64,000 nt of DNA from Vibrio astriarenae (GCF_010587385.1 NZ_CP047475.1:930001-994000); one strand, 5' to 3'; positions 26,161-35,829 are shown, numbered from the stretch's first letter. Made by a program: numbers and translations. The notes: a model not told the origin generated them from the sequence alone.

Positions 26161-28934
26161 CCGAGCTGACAATCTTTGGGTTTCAGCTGGAACTCCTCTA
26201 TCGAGCCAATTTCATATCCAAGTGAAAGTGGCTCGCAGTCTTTATGAGCATTACCTTTAGTGTGCATGACGAGACGGTTCGATGTTCTCGGTTTGAGTTC
26301 GTTGACCACAAAGCGAATCATGTCAGCACGAGTGAGCTCTTTCAGTTCATCAAGCACCTGCTCTTTTTGATTAAAGTCGTGGTCTTTATTGCCAATCGCC
26401 ACCCAAAGACGTTGCGCTCGGTTGCGCATGGTTTGATCTGGCGTCGCAATTTGATTCCAAAGGCCGCGTTTACTGCTATGCCACTGGTAATCATCAAGTT
26501 CAAGCAGCACCATATAGAACGCATTTAAGAACTCATCAATGGACTGGATAAGCTCGCTCGGACCGGCTTTAGGCGACTGAACATAAGCAACAATGCCCGG
26601 GTGACGATTTAATGGCATATTGCCCGTCCCCACCATATAACCCAACTGCTGCTTGGTACGAATCTCGTTGAAAAACGCAGCTGACATAAGGTGGTTAGCA
26701 AGGGAATAGAGTGCAATGGAGCGGGTGTCTGAATTGTCACACTGATAGTAAACCACGACAGCGGAGTCGTCTTGTCCGCACTCATGTTCGCGCTGATAGG
26801 TACCTTGATTACCTAGCATAATGAGTGGTCGCAGGGATTCTTCGTAGTTTTGGTTTTTCACACGCAGTGCATCTTTGATGGTTTCACCAAGATCCAGTGC
26901 TTCATCTTTTGTCCAATCCCCATAGACAAACATTTCGACGTGTAAGGTCGCCAGCAGTTGTTCCACAAATGGTGGCAGTTCATTGAGTTCAATCGACTCA
27001 AGAGCCTTGGCGAGCTCTGAGGTTGGTGGGTTATTTGGCTGCAATAACCCGGTCATCGCGTTGAACAGCTGTGAAATAGGTCTATCTTTGGCTGAATTAT
27101 TCCACGCGCGAGCAAGTAGTGTCTTGATGGTATTGAATCGCTCAGGATTGAAACTGCGCTCTGTAAACTGCTTCAGTATCATTTTGAGTAATTCTGGCTG
27201 CTTTTCTGAAAAACCAGAAACCGTTAATGTGACGCCACCTTGATGGGTGTATAGGTTATACCCCATACCGGCAATTTCAGCTTGATAGGTGTATTGCGCT
27301 AAAGAGTCGAGCAGCATTTCGACACACAGGCGTGTCTTAACGATATTACTTGGGCTCGCTACCGCGTGTGGGCTGTCAATAGCGATGTAAGTCATGCCCT
27401 TAGGTACACGGTATTCCGTGTCTTGTAGGTGCCATAAAGTGAAGCCTTCCGCTTCCTCGATAATCACCGGGTTATCAAGATCTAATTCGACAGGTTTAGG
27501 TTCAAGGTCGTAGCAGATGAACGGGTTTTTATCTGGTAGCGCGGCTTGAAACTGTGTAGCAGGCTCGCAATAAAACGCATGCTCTTCTTCGGTGATGCTT
27601 CGACAAGAGTAGGGGGTGAAATACCACTTGGCCTGCTGATTATATTCGAGCCCCTGAGCAACCAGCGTAATACGAGCACTTTGTGTCGTGAAGAAACTCA
27701 AGCAGTGTTTTATTGAGATTTCGTCGTAGGCGGCCATCATATAGTCACCATAGATGTAATCCTCACTGTCGTAGTGCTGCATATTAATCACAAGATGACT
27801 GGCTTTATCCATGGTTCGAGTGGGTTCTTGAAAGCGGAAAGCGGCTTCAAGGACCGCTTGTTTCTCCCAATAGCGCCACTCTTGTAGCCCTTCTGATTCG
27901 ATTTGACGGATATATTGCATAACCGCTTGAATAATCTCGTCGATGTGATTTAAGCCTTGCTCAGTTAACGAGCAGCTGACGGTAAACTCTCGATAGTTAC
28001 TGCCACTGCCCCCCCCTCCTGCAGACAAACCAAGTATCCAACCTGCATCTTTGAGTTTGAGCATGAGGCTATCTGGCCCCTCGTAGCCAATGAGGTGCGC
28101 AATATAAGACAGAGGTTTGGTTTGGTAGTAGTCGTCCATCGCCGGCAGGACAAAGGCGATGGACAGCTTACGCATCTCCTTGAGCGGTTCTACGTTCACT
28201 CTTAAACCGATGTTCTTAGGATTAACCAAAGGAACAGAGACTTGCTTGTCATTTTTGTGGTTATTAATGATTGCCGAAAAATAGCTTCTGGCATGACCCT
28301 CTAACGTATCCAGCGATTCAGGGGAGATAAGAACCAGAGTCATGATATCTGACGAATATTGTTGCTGATGAAAATCCATCACCACATCACGGATAGACTC
28401 ATTTTCTCGGTCTTCCAGTGTCTCGATGTTACCGACTGAAAACTGACTAAACGGGTGCGCCTTGTTGACAAGTTCTTTGTGAACTTGATAGAGACGTCGA
28501 CTGTCGTCATTCAGCTTCATTTTATATTCAGAATCCACCGCGTGTCGCTCTTTGTCGGCGGCATCGGGATTAAACAGCGGTGCAATGAAGAACTGACTAA
28601 AGCGATCTAGGCCTTGTTCGAACGTGTCGTTGCTGATGTCAAAGAAGAAACATGTATGTTCAGTTCCTGTCCAAGCGTTATTACTGCCACCATGTTGGCT
28701 GATGAATCGCTGGAACTCGCCAACATTAGGGTACTTTTCAGTACCAAGAAAAAGCATGTGCTCTAAGTAGTGTGCGAGACCTTCACGATCGCGAGGATCA
28801 TCAAAATGACCCACGTTGACAGCAAGGGCTGCTGCTGATTTTTGTGCTTGTTCATCTTGAACGAGTAATACCCGTAATGAATTATCAAGAGTTAAAGTTC
28901 GATAGTGACACTTATCATTGGGACTTATATGCAC
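26157..28934 (-). CDS. ptrA: Insulinase-like M16 zinc protease
   Basis: Large single-chain pitrilysin/insulysin-type peptidase of about 925 aa. The inverted zinc motif HYLEHMLFLG (HxxEH) is near residue 60, with the third ligand Glu downstream in the ERHAVDSEYKMK region. Four M16 half-domains are expected; the C-terminal ones include FNEIRTKQQLGYMV. No signal peptide is evident, unlike E. coli PtrA, so it may be cytoplasmic; orthology to ptrA is approximate. A GTG start at 28934 is preferred: GGAG lies six bases upstream and the protein then begins at the family N-terminus (VHISPNDKCHYRTLTL). The frame is open to 28991. Confidence 0.88.
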   Translation of the reverse strand: MHISPNDKCHYRTLTLDNSLRVLLVQDEQAQKSAAALAVNVGHFDDPRDREGLAHYLEHMLFLGTEKYPNVGEFQRFISQHGGSNNAWTGTEHTCFFFDISNDTFEQGLDRFSQFFIAPLFNPDAADKERHAVDSEYKMKLNDDSRRLYQVHKELVNKAHPFSQFSVGNIETLEDRENESIRDVVMDFHQQQYSSDIMTLVLISPESLDTLEGHARSYFSAIINNHKNDKQVSVPLVNPKNIGLRVNVEPLKEMRKLSIAFVLPAMDDYYQTKPLSYIAHLIGYEGPDSLMLKLKDAGWILGLSAGGGGSGSNYREFTVSCSLTEQGLNHIDEIIQAVMQYIRQIESEGLQEWRYWEKQAVLEAAFRFQEPTRTMDKASHLVINMQHYDSEDYIYGDYMMAAYDEISIKHCLSFFTTQSARITLVAQGLEYNQQAKWYFTPYSCRSITEEEHAFYCEPATQFQAALPDKNPFICYDLEPKPVELDLDNPVIIEEAEGFTLWHLQDTEYRVPKGMTYIAIDSPHAVASPSNIVKTRLCVEMLLDSLAQYTYQAEIAGMGYNLYTHQGGVTLTVSGFSEKQPELLKMILKQFTERSFNPERFNTIKTLLARAWNNSAKDRPISQLFNAMTGLLQPNNPPTSELAKALESIELNELPPFVEQLLATLHVEMFVYGDWTKDEALDLGETIKDALRVKNQNYEESLRPLIMLGNQGTYQREHECGQDDSAVVVYYQCDNSDTRSIALYSLANHLMSAAFFNEIRTKQQLGYMVGTGNMPLNRHPGIVAYVQSPKAGPSELIQSIDEFLNAFYMVLLELDDYQWHSSKRGLWNQIATPDQTMRNRAQRLWVAIGNKDHDFNQKEQVLDELKELTRADMIRFVVNELKPRTSNRLVMHTKGNAHKDCEPLSLGYEIGSIEEFQLKPKDCQLG

Positions 28935-29409
28935 GAAAAACTCCGATCTAGGGTAAGTCGGTGCGAATAAAAAAGCCGGGAGTATAGGCACCGAATCATT
29001 ATATGAGAAAACCTAATGGACGTCTCAAGCGTCGAGCGAACAGCAAAAGGATAAGGCAGAGTTGCTGTATTTGTCTGATTGTCCGAAATACTAGGAAATT
29101 AACTTTAGATACAATCAATATAGTATGGGGTTAAATGGTTTGTAGGTAAATTTGTTAATGAGAAAAGTGCTTTGAATGGCATTGTTTAGAAAGCATGGTG
29201 TAGAGGTAGTGCTATCATTTTATGTAATGGGTTGCTTATTGGTTGCACGAAATTAGCTCGATTAGTACGAGCATGTCACAGGTTTGTACTAGTGATACTT
29301 GTATGTCGTACAAAATAGCAAGAAAATGAACGATTACGACTCGGGGAGCTTGAGCCTAAATAACATGGTGTCAACCTCTTTAGCCCCGTGACAAATAGAG
29401 GTTAAAGCA
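28935..29409. other. Non-coding region before sixA with hairpins
   Basis: 475 bases without a credible gene, between divergent ptrA and sixA. On the plus strand there are GCTCG/CGAGC (29256-29272), TTTGTAC/GTACAAA (29283-29314), and two competing stems just before sixA: CGGGG (29342-29346) with CCCCG (29384-29388), and AACCTCT (29373-29379) with AGAGGTT (29397-29403). The last holds the sixA ribosome site. Promoters for both genes must be here, but none is clear. Confidence 0.55.
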
Positions 29410-29868
29410 ATGAAAGTGATTATTATGCGTCATGGTGAAGCGGAAATGTTTGCATCATCGGACGCTGAGAGACAGCTGACTCCAAATGGTGTTGATAAAA
29501 ATCTGGCGGCAGCTGATCAACTCGTAGCGCAAGGCATAGTCAATATTGACAAAGTTCTTGTGAGCCCATACGTTCGTGCACAACAAACTTGGGATAATAT
29601 TGGTCACAAATTTGACGCTAGAAGTATTGAAACCTTTGATGACATTACCCCTTATGGGGATGCAGATGATGTGTTTGAGTATGTGTGTGCCCTTGCTGAT
29701 GTCGAGGCGCTCGACAGTGTCATGCTTGTTTCGCATTTACCGCTCGTTAGCTATATGACATCAGTGTTTGCCTCCAACACCACACCACCAATGTTTGTAA
29801 CTTCCGGTGTTGCAGTGGTTGATTTTGATTTGACCAAACGCTCCGGCGAAATCAGTTACCAAAGTTAA
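29410..29868 (+). CDS. sixA: Phosphohistidine phosphatase SixA
   Basis: Small histidine phosphatase that removes phosphate from phosphohistidine proteins; E. coli targets proposed are ArcB and the nitrogen PTS. The phosphatase motif is MRHGEAE at residues 6-12, and a second catalytic His lies in LVSHLPLVSYM. 152 aa, close to the enteric length of 161. The gene is flanked by a structured leader and a terminator and is probably monocistronic. Confidence 0.92.
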   Translation: MKVIIMRHGEAEMFASSDAERQLTPNGVDKNLAAADQLVAQGIVNIDKVLVSPYVRAQQTWDNIGHKFDARSIETFDDITPYGDADDVFEYVCALADVEALDSVMLVSHLPLVSYMTSVFASNTTPPMFVTSGVAVVDFDLTKRSGEISYQS

Positions 29869-29884
29869 TCGGACTTTTGCTCAT

Positions 29885-29917
29885 AAAGGCTGTTCTTATT
29901 AAAGGACAGCTTTTTTG
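29885..29917 (+). terminator. Terminator after sixA
   Basis: AAAGGCTGTTC/GGACAGCTTT stem (one G-T pair) with a nine-base loop, then TTTTTT. It insulates sixA from the flagellar operon. Confidence 0.88.
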
Positions 29918-29927
29918 ACGTTTAGTT

Positions 29928-29944
29928 TAGGTACAATTCTTGCT
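29928..29944 (+). promoter_or_regulatory. Sigma-54-type promoter of the flhA operon
   Basis: AGGTACAATTCTTGCT has the invariant -24 GG and -12 GC separated by ten bases, plus the AC and TTGC parts of the RpoN consensus TGGCACN5TTGC. Transcription would start near 29955, about 67 bases before flhA. In V. cholerae this operon is a class II, FlrA/RpoN-dependent unit (known), which fits. Confidence 0.82.
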
Positions 29945-30021
29945 TTATTTCTGAATGAAGAAGCGTAGGAATTACGCAGAGAAGATAACGCGACAGCCAA
30001 TAAAGAATCCACCACGCTTGT

Positions 30022-32115
30022 ATGAAATTTAGCCTTCCTTTTGCGGACAAGTTGCCGCGTATTCCAACTCAAGCACTACCTGCTGTTGGCGCACCCATCA
30101 TGGTGCTTACCACGTTGGCAATGATTGTATTGCCGATGCCTGCATTTTTGCTCGACTTGTTTTTTACTTTTAACATTGCTTTAGCAATGGTCGTACTGCT
30201 TGTCACGGTATATACCCGTAGACCATTGGACTTTGCCGCATTTCCAACAGTGCTTTTGATAGCAACCTTACTTCGTTTGGCGCTCAACGTCGCTTCTACG
30301 CGTGTGGTTTTACTGCGTGGTCATGAAGGGCCAGGTGCGGCTGGTAACGTCATTGAAGCTTTTGGTAATGTGGTTATCGGTGGTAATTACGCCGTCGGTT
30401 TGGTGGTGTTTTTGATCTTGATGATCATTAACTTCATGGTTGTTACCAAAGGTGCTGGCCGTATTTCTGAGGTGAGTGCTCGCTTTACATTGGATGCATT
30501 ACCAGGTAAGCAGATGGCGATTGATGCCGATCTTAACGCAGGGTTGATAGACCAAGAACAAGCTCGAACACGTCGCTCTGAAGTCACAAAAGAAGCTGAT
30601 TTTTATGGCTCGATGGACGGTGCGTCGAAGTTCGTAAAAGGTGATGCGATTGCTGGTATTTTAATACTAATGCTTAACATTGTTGGTGGCCTTATCATCG
30701 GTATGATTCAGTATGACTTAGCATTCGGAGAGGCTATTGAAATCTATACGCTGCTCACCATTGGTGACGGGTTAGTTGCACAGATACCATCCTTACTGTT
30801 GTCGATCGGTGCTGCAATTATGGTGACGCGCCAAAATACCGATGAGGATATGGGAGAGCAGCTGGTATTCCAGATGTTCGACAACCCTAAAGCGCTCGCT
30901 ATTACCGCTGGTATTCTAGGGGTTATGGGTATTGTCCCTGGAATGCCACACTTTGCTTTTCTTTTTCTTGCCGTTATGGCCGGAGCTTGGGCTTACTGGA
31001 TCAACAAGAAACAGAAACAACGTAAAGAGGAACCCAGCTTACCCGCTACAGCGGACTCTGAACCTGCGTCACTAAAAGAGTTGTCATGGGATGATGTTCA
31101 GCCAGTCGATATCATCGGTCTAGAAGTCGGTTATCGCCTGATTCCGCTGGTGGATCGCGACCAAGGGGGAGAGCTACTCGAACGAGTCAAAGGGGTCCGT
31201 AAAAAGCTGTCTCAAGATTTTGGTTTTTTGATTCCAGCGGTACATATTCGAGATAACCTTGAACTTACCCCTAATAGCTATCGAATTACTCTGATGGGAG
31301 TTGCGGTAGGTGAAGCTGAAATTCGCCCAGACCAGGAGTTAGCCATCAACCCTGGCCAAGTGTATGGCATGATTGAGGGCGAACCAACCATCGATCCGGC
31401 TTTTGGCTTAGAAGCCAGCTGGATTCGTCCTGACCAGCAAGAGCACGCTCAAGCTTTAGGTTACACGGTTGTCGATTCGTCAACGGTACTTGCGACGCAC
31501 CTTAGCCAACTTCTTGTCAATAATGCTTCTCAATTGATAGGTCATGAAGAAGTCCAGAACCTTCTAGAGATGCTGGGAAGGAGTGCACCTAAATTGGTGG
31601 AGAGTTTTGTTCCGGACCAATTACCACTGGGTGTGGTAGTGAAAGTACTGCAGAATCTGCTCAATGAGGCAATACCTATCCGTGATATCCGCACGATCGT
31701 TCAAACGCTGGCAGAGTATTCGGCAAAGAGTCAAGAACCTGACATTTTAACTGCCGCAGTACGGATTGCCTTGAAGCGACTTATTGTCCAAGAAATCAAT
31801 GGTATAGAGCCAGAATTGCCAGTTATTACACTAATCCCTGAACTGGAACAAATATTGCATCAAACAATGCAGGCATCTGGAGGAGAATCGGCAGGCATTG
31901 AGCCTGGTTTGGCAGAGAGGCTTCAGACGTCATTGAGCCAAGCAACCCAAGACCAAGAGCTTAAGGGTGAGCCAGCGGTGTTGCTTACTTCAGGTGTGTT
32001 GAGAGGCACATTAGCCAAGTTTGTTAAGAATACGATACCAACTCTGCGAGTGTTGTCGTATCAAGAAATTCCTGACGAGAAACAAATAAGAATTGTTCAA
32101 GCGGTAGGAAACTAA
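30022..32115 (+). CDS. flhA: Flagellar export gate protein FlhA
   Basis: Core membrane component of the flagellar type III export gate. 697 aa with about eight membrane segments in the first 330 residues. The FHIPEP signature region lies in the loop around residues 140-175 (GRISEVSARFTLDALPGKQM, AIDADLNAGL), followed by a large cytoplasmic domain that docks chaperone-substrate complexes. First gene of the run flhA-flhF-flhG-fliA-cheY..., under the sigma-54-type promoter upstream. Confidence 0.96.
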   Translation: MKFSLPFADKLPRIPTQALPAVGAPIMVLTTLAMIVLPMPAFLLDLFFTFNIALAMVVLLVTVYTRRPLDFAAFPTVLLIATLLRLALNVASTRVVLLRGHEGPGAAGNVIEAFGNVVIGGNYAVGLVVFLILMIINFMVVTKGAGRISEVSARFTLDALPGKQMAIDADLNAGLIDQEQARTRRSEVTKEADFYGSMDGASKFVKGDAIAGILILMLNIVGGLIIGMIQYDLAFGEAIEIYTLLTIGDGLVAQIPSLLLSIGAAIMVTRQNTDEDMGEQLVFQMFDNPKALAITAGILGVMGIVPGMPHFAFLFLAVMAGAWAYWINKKQKQRKEEPSLPATADSEPASLKELSWDDVQPVDIIGLEVGYRLIPLVDRDQGGELLERVKGVRKKLSQDFGFLIPAVHIRDNLELTPNSYRITLMGVAVGEAEIRPDQELAINPGQVYGMIEGEPTIDPAFGLEASWIRPDQQEHAQALGYTVVDSSTVLATHLSQLLVNNASQLIGHEEVQNLLEMLGRSAPKLVESFVPDQLPLGVVVKVLQNLLNEAIPIRDIRTIVQTLAEYSAKSQEPDILTAAVRIALKRLIVQEINGIEPELPVITLIPELEQILHQTMQASGGESAGIEPGLAERLQTSLSQATQDQELKGEPAVLLTSGVLRGTLAKFVKNTIPTLRVLSYQEIPDEKQIRIVQAVGN

Positions 32116-32174
32116 TCATTTCGGTATGTCGTTATTCGACAAGCCAAATATTTAAATAATATGCGTATTTTGGT

Positions 32175-32207
32175 CGTTGAGTTATTCAGCACTTAAAGTA
32201 CTCAACG
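32175..32207 (+). promoter_or_regulatory. Hairpin in the flhF leader
   Basis: CGTTGAGT and ACTCAACG pair perfectly over eight bases around a 17-base loop and end four bases before the ACGGAA ribosome site of flhF. It may influence how much FlhF is made from the flhA transcript. There is no T run, so it is not a terminator. The regulatory role is inference. Confidence 0.4.
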
Positions 32208-32224
32208 TTAGACGGAAAACCATC

Positions 32225-33736
32225 GTGAAAATCAAACGATTTTTCGCCAAAGACATGAGATCCGCTCTTTTGCAAGTGAAAGAAGAGCTCGGTGATGACG
32301 CCGTCATTATGTCTAATAAGCGAGTTGCTGGCGGTGTAGAAATTGTGGCTGCGATTGATGCTGAGCCTGCGAGTCGAGCATCGGCAAATAAGTCTGTCCC
32401 TGCAGTACGACAGCAACAGTACAGTGCACCGGCACGTAAGCCAGAGCGTCAGTTAGACGAGGATCGAGTAAGCCTAAATCGCGGCAGTGATAAGACCAGC
32501 TCATCGATGACTCAACGTTTTGCAAATATGCTCAAACACTACAAGTCACCAGAAAGTGATGAAGAGCTACCACCGTCAGAGAACGAAGACTCATTGACGG
32601 CGCTGCTTAGACGTCAGTCTGACGCTCGTCACGCGCATGATGACCACGCGCCTATCTCGAGGTTTGGCAAAGATGAAGCTCACGGTGCACTGAAAGCGGA
32701 TTCTCCATTTTCTAAATTGTTATCGGATGCACGACCGAGCAGCCAAACTAGCCGCATAGCCGCCAAGCTCGATCCTTCTCGTTTTGAGCGTCATCAAGCG
32801 GACAGTAATGTGTCGGCTGAAGAGCTAGAGAATATGCGTGAAGAGATGGCTTCGATCCGACGCCTGCTAGAACACCAAGTCTCTGGTTTGATGTGGCAGG
32901 AAGTCGAGCGACGAGAGCCGCTCCGTGCGATGCTTATTAAACGTTTAACACGAATGGGGCTGTCAGAAGAGCTATCTGATCAGCTTGCCTGCTATATCCC
33001 TGAAGATACACCTCCACCAAAAGCGTGGAAGGCATTGCTCGGTTTAGTTGCCGATCAAATTCCCATCTCCAACAGTGATATTTTGCGTAAAGGTGGTGTG
33101 GTTGCACTGTTAGGTCCAACGGGTGTTGGTAAAACCACCACTATTGCAAAACTCGCAGCTCGAGCTGCAATGGAATACGGCTCAGAGAACGTAGCGCTTG
33201 TCACAACAGACACTTACCGTATTGGAGCGCATGAACAGCTCGCTATTTACGGAAGAATTATGGGTTGCCCTGTAAGAGTTGCTAAAGATTCTGATGAGTT
33301 AGCCGATGTTATATATCAGTTAAGGAATCGTCGCCTAATTTTGGTCGATACTGCGGGAATGGGACAGCGAGACGTACGTTTGTCCGAACAGCTGGATACC
33401 TTAATGCAAGAGAGTGGCGAAGTGATTCATAGCTACCTTGTATTGCCAGCGACAGCGCAACGCAAAGTGCTTCAAGAGACCATTGATCACTTTAAGCGCA
33501 TTCCGCTTTCAGGATGTATTTTAACTAAGCTCGATGAGTCGTTAAGCTTAGGTGAATTTTTGGGCGTTATCGTTCAAAACGCGCTGCCAGTTGCTTACAT
33601 TGCGAATGGTCAGCGTGTACCAGAAGATATTGTTCTTGCCCAACCAAAATATATGGTGGCCAAGGCAAATGAGTTATTAGAGAAATCGCGAGAAAATGAA
33701 CCACACTACTGGAACAGTGATGTGGAGGCACCTTAA
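32225..33736 (+). CDS. flhF: FlhF, SRP-type GTPase for polar flagellum placement
   Basis: Places the flagellum at the pole and, with its antagonist FlhG, limits its number. 503 aa: basic N-terminus MKIKRFFAKDMRSALLQVKE, a long disordered B region (about 60-215), then an SRP-like N and G domain with P-loop LLGPTGVGKTTTIAKLA, TTDTYRIGAHEQL and DTAGMGQRD. The GTG at 32225 gives the conserved N-terminus and has ACGGAA upstream; the frame is open to 32177, which would put the leader hairpin inside the gene. HubP, encoded earlier in the window, is its polar partner in V. cholerae. Confidence 0.94.
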   Translation: MKIKRFFAKDMRSALLQVKEELGDDAVIMSNKRVAGGVEIVAAIDAEPASRASANKSVPAVRQQQYSAPARKPERQLDEDRVSLNRGSDKTSSSMTQRFANMLKHYKSPESDEELPPSENEDSLTALLRRQSDARHAHDDHAPISRFGKDEAHGALKADSPFSKLLSDARPSSQTSRIAAKLDPSRFERHQADSNVSAEELENMREEMASIRRLLEHQVSGLMWQEVERREPLRAMLIKRLTRMGLSEELSDQLACYIPEDTPPPKAWKALLGLVADQIPISNSDILRKGGVVALLGPTGVGKTTTIAKLAARAAMEYGSENVALVTTDTYRIGAHEQLAIYGRIMGCPVRVAKDSDELADVIYQLRNRRLILVDTAGMGQRDVRLSEQLDTLMQESGEVIHSYLVLPATAQRKVLQETIDHFKRIPLSGCILTKLDESLSLGEFLGVIVQNALPVAYIANGQRVPEDIVLAQPKYMVAKANELLEKSRENEPHYWNSDVEAP

Positions 33737-33748
33737 GGGGCAAATGTT

Positions 33749-34636
33749 ATGGTAGAAAATATGTTACAAGACCAAGCAAGCGGTCTACGCCGCTTAACCC
33801 AGCCTTCACTGACTAAAGTTATCTCTGTTACAGGAGGTAAAGGTGGTGTGGGTAAGTCGAATGTCAGCCTAGGTATGGCCATTTGTATGGCACGTCAAGG
33901 TAAAAAGGTCATGGTCCTTGATGCTGACCTTGGCCTAGCCAACGTCGATGTCATGCTTGGGATTCGTCCTAAAAAGAACTTAGGGCATGTACTAGCCGGT
34001 GAGTGTGAACTCAAAGACGCAATCGTGGAAGGCCCACATGGTATCAAGATCATTCCAGCGACCTCTGGTACGCAGAAAATGGCAGAGCTGACTCACGCTC
34101 AGCATATTGGATTGATTCGCGCCTTCGGTAGTCTTGAAGACGAAATGGATGTGCTGATTATCGATACTGCTGCGGGTATCTCCGACATGGTCGTGAGTTT
34201 CTCTCGAGCAGCACAAGATGTCGTTGTCGTGGTGTGTGATGAGCCTACGTCTATTACGGATGCTTATGCGCTCATTAAGCTATTGAGTAAAGAGCACCAA
34301 GTACAGCGTTTTAAAGTCGTTGCAAACATGGTTCGTAGCTACCGAGAAGGCCGAGAATTATTTGCAAAATTGACGCTCGTCACGGAGAGATTTCTCAATG
34401 TGAGTTTGGAGTTAGTGGCATGTGTTCCTTTAGATGATAAAGTGCGACAAGCGGTGAAGAAGCAAAAAATTGTTGTTGATGCTTTTCCTCGTTCACCAGC
34501 AGCACTTGCTTTGAGCTCACTGGCGAACAAAGCGCTGACTTGGCCATTGCCAAAGTCTCCAACGGGGCATTTAGAATTTTTTGTGGAACGCTTACTCAAT
34601 CGGTCGGATATCTCTGGGGAGCCGTTTCTTGAATAA
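33749..34636 (+). CDS. flhG: FlhG (FleN), MinD-like flagellar number regulator
   Basis: ParA/MinD-type ATPase that restricts flagella to one by antagonising FlhF and the master regulator. The deviant Walker A motif is GGKGGVGKSNVSLG (about 28-41). The N-terminal DQASGLRRL (about 8-16) is the short helix that stimulates the FlhF GTPase in this family. A C-terminal amphipathic segment probably binds membrane. 295 aa. It overlaps the fliA start by eight bases. Confidence 0.95.
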   Translation: MVENMLQDQASGLRRLTQPSLTKVISVTGGKGGVGKSNVSLGMAICMARQGKKVMVLDADLGLANVDVMLGIRPKKNLGHVLAGECELKDAIVEGPHGIKIIPATSGTQKMAELTHAQHIGLIRAFGSLEDEMDVLIIDTAAGISDMVVSFSRAAQDVVVVVCDEPTSITDAYALIKLLSKEHQVQRFKVVANMVRSYREGRELFAKLTLVTERFLNVSLELVACVPLDDKVRQAVKKQKIVVDAFPRSPAALALSSLANKALTWPLPKSPTGHLEFFVERLLNRSDISGEPFLE

Positions 34637-35363
34637 AGCACTTACATACGGCCACATTGCACACCAAAATAGCCAAAAAGCGTTTTTGGAAAAATACTCT
34701 GCGCTGGTAAAGCGCATTGCTCATCACCTTATTGGTCGTTTGCCGCCAAGCGTGCAAGTCGATGATCTGATACAAGCGGGCATGATTGGTCTGCTTGAGG
34801 CACAGAAAAATTATGACGGCAGTAAGGGGGCGAGCTTTGAAACTTACGCCGGCATACGTATTCGTGGAGCGATGCTAGACGACATAAGACGTGGCGACTG
34901 GGTACCTCGTTCGGTTCATAGAAATAACCGAGAGATCACTCAGGCGATTTCAACGTTAGAGGGGCAACTGAATAGAGACCCATCTGATAGTGAAGTTGCA
35001 GAATTTTTAGAGATGTCATTGGAGCAGTACCATTCGGCTCTGACCGATATCAATTGCTCAAAAATTGTGGGTATTGATGATCTCGGTGTGTCCGATGATG
35101 TCATTCACTCGGCAGAGGATGATGATAACGCGCCTTTTCAAGGCGTTGCAGACGAATCTTTTCGCAAAGCGCTGATAGATTCGATAAAATCTCTGCCTGA
35201 GCGAGAAGCTCTGGTTCTCTCTTTGTATTATGACGAAGAGCTGAACTTAAAAGAAATTGGCGAGGTGATCGGCGTGAGTGAATCACGCGTGAGCCAAATC
35301 CTTAGTCAATCTATGCAGCGTTTGCGCTCGAAGCTTCGAGTGTGGACAGACAATGAAGAATAA
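34629..35363 (+). CDS. fliA: Flagellar sigma factor 28 (FliA)
   Basis: Sigma-70-family factor for late flagellar and chemotaxis genes, held inactive by FlgM. 244 aa with region 2 (HLIGRLPPSVQVDDLIQAGM), region 3, and region 4 (LKEIGEVIGVSESRVSQIL). I choose the TTG at 34629: it gives the family N-terminus (NKALTYGHIAHQNSQKAF) and has GGGGAG eight bases upstream. An ATG at 34581 lies far inside flhG. A TTG start and overlap with flhG suggest restrained, coupled translation. Confidence 0.94.
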   Translation: MNKALTYGHIAHQNSQKAFLEKYSALVKRIAHHLIGRLPPSVQVDDLIQAGMIGLLEAQKNYDGSKGASFETYAGIRIRGAMLDDIRRGDWVPRSVHRNNREITQAISTLEGQLNRDPSDSEVAEFLEMSLEQYHSALTDINCSKIVGIDDLGVSDDVIHSAEDDDNAPFQGVADESFRKALIDSIKSLPEREALVLSLYYDEELNLKEIGEVIGVSESRVSQILSQSMQRLRSKLRVWTDNEE

Positions 35364-35393
35364 TCACTGACGCTTGAATCAGTGGAGGCAATT

Positions 35394-35774
35394 TTGAACA
35401 AAAATATGAAGATCCTTATTGTTGATGACTTTTCAACAATGCGCCGTATCGTTAAAAACCTACTTCGTGATTTGGGTTTTAGTAACACCCAAGAAGCGGA
35501 TGATGGTCTAACGGCATTGCCGATGCTCAAGAAAGGCGATTTTGATTTTGTTGTAACCGACTGGAACATGCCTGGTATGCAGGGTATTGATTTGCTGAAG
35601 CACATTCGTTCAGATGCAGATCTTAAGCACCTACCGGTACTAATGATCACTGCGGAAGCAAAACGTGAACAGATTATCGAGGCGGCTCAAGCTGGCGTAA
35701 ACGGCTACATCGTTAAGCCATTTACTGCTGCAACTCTTAAAGAGAAGCTAGACAAAATCTTTGAGCGTTTATAA
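35394..35774 (+). CDS. cheY: Chemotaxis response regulator CheY
   Basis: Single-domain receiver; CheY-P binds the flagellar switch. Phosphoacceptor Asp56 in VTDWNMPG, acidic pair DD at 11-12, and conserved Thr and Lys in MITAEA and IVKPFTA. The protein resembles V. cholerae CheY3, the homologue that drives switching. Start choice: GGAGG (35384-35388) is ideally placed for the TTG at 35394, giving 126 aa; a GTG at 35382 (130 aa) and an ATG at 35406 are alternatives. Third gene of a chemotaxis run with cheZ, cheA and cheB. Confidence 0.93.
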   Translation: MNKNMKILIVDDFSTMRRIVKNLLRDLGFSNTQEADDGLTALPMLKKGDFDFVVTDWNMPGMQGIDLLKHIRSDADLKHLPVLMITAEAKREQIIEAAQAGVNGYIVKPFTAATLKEKLDKIFERL

Positions 35775-35829
35775 GTAAATAATAAAAAAACGTTTGTTAA
35801 TTTAATTAGTTAGGCTAGGTCGATTTAGG

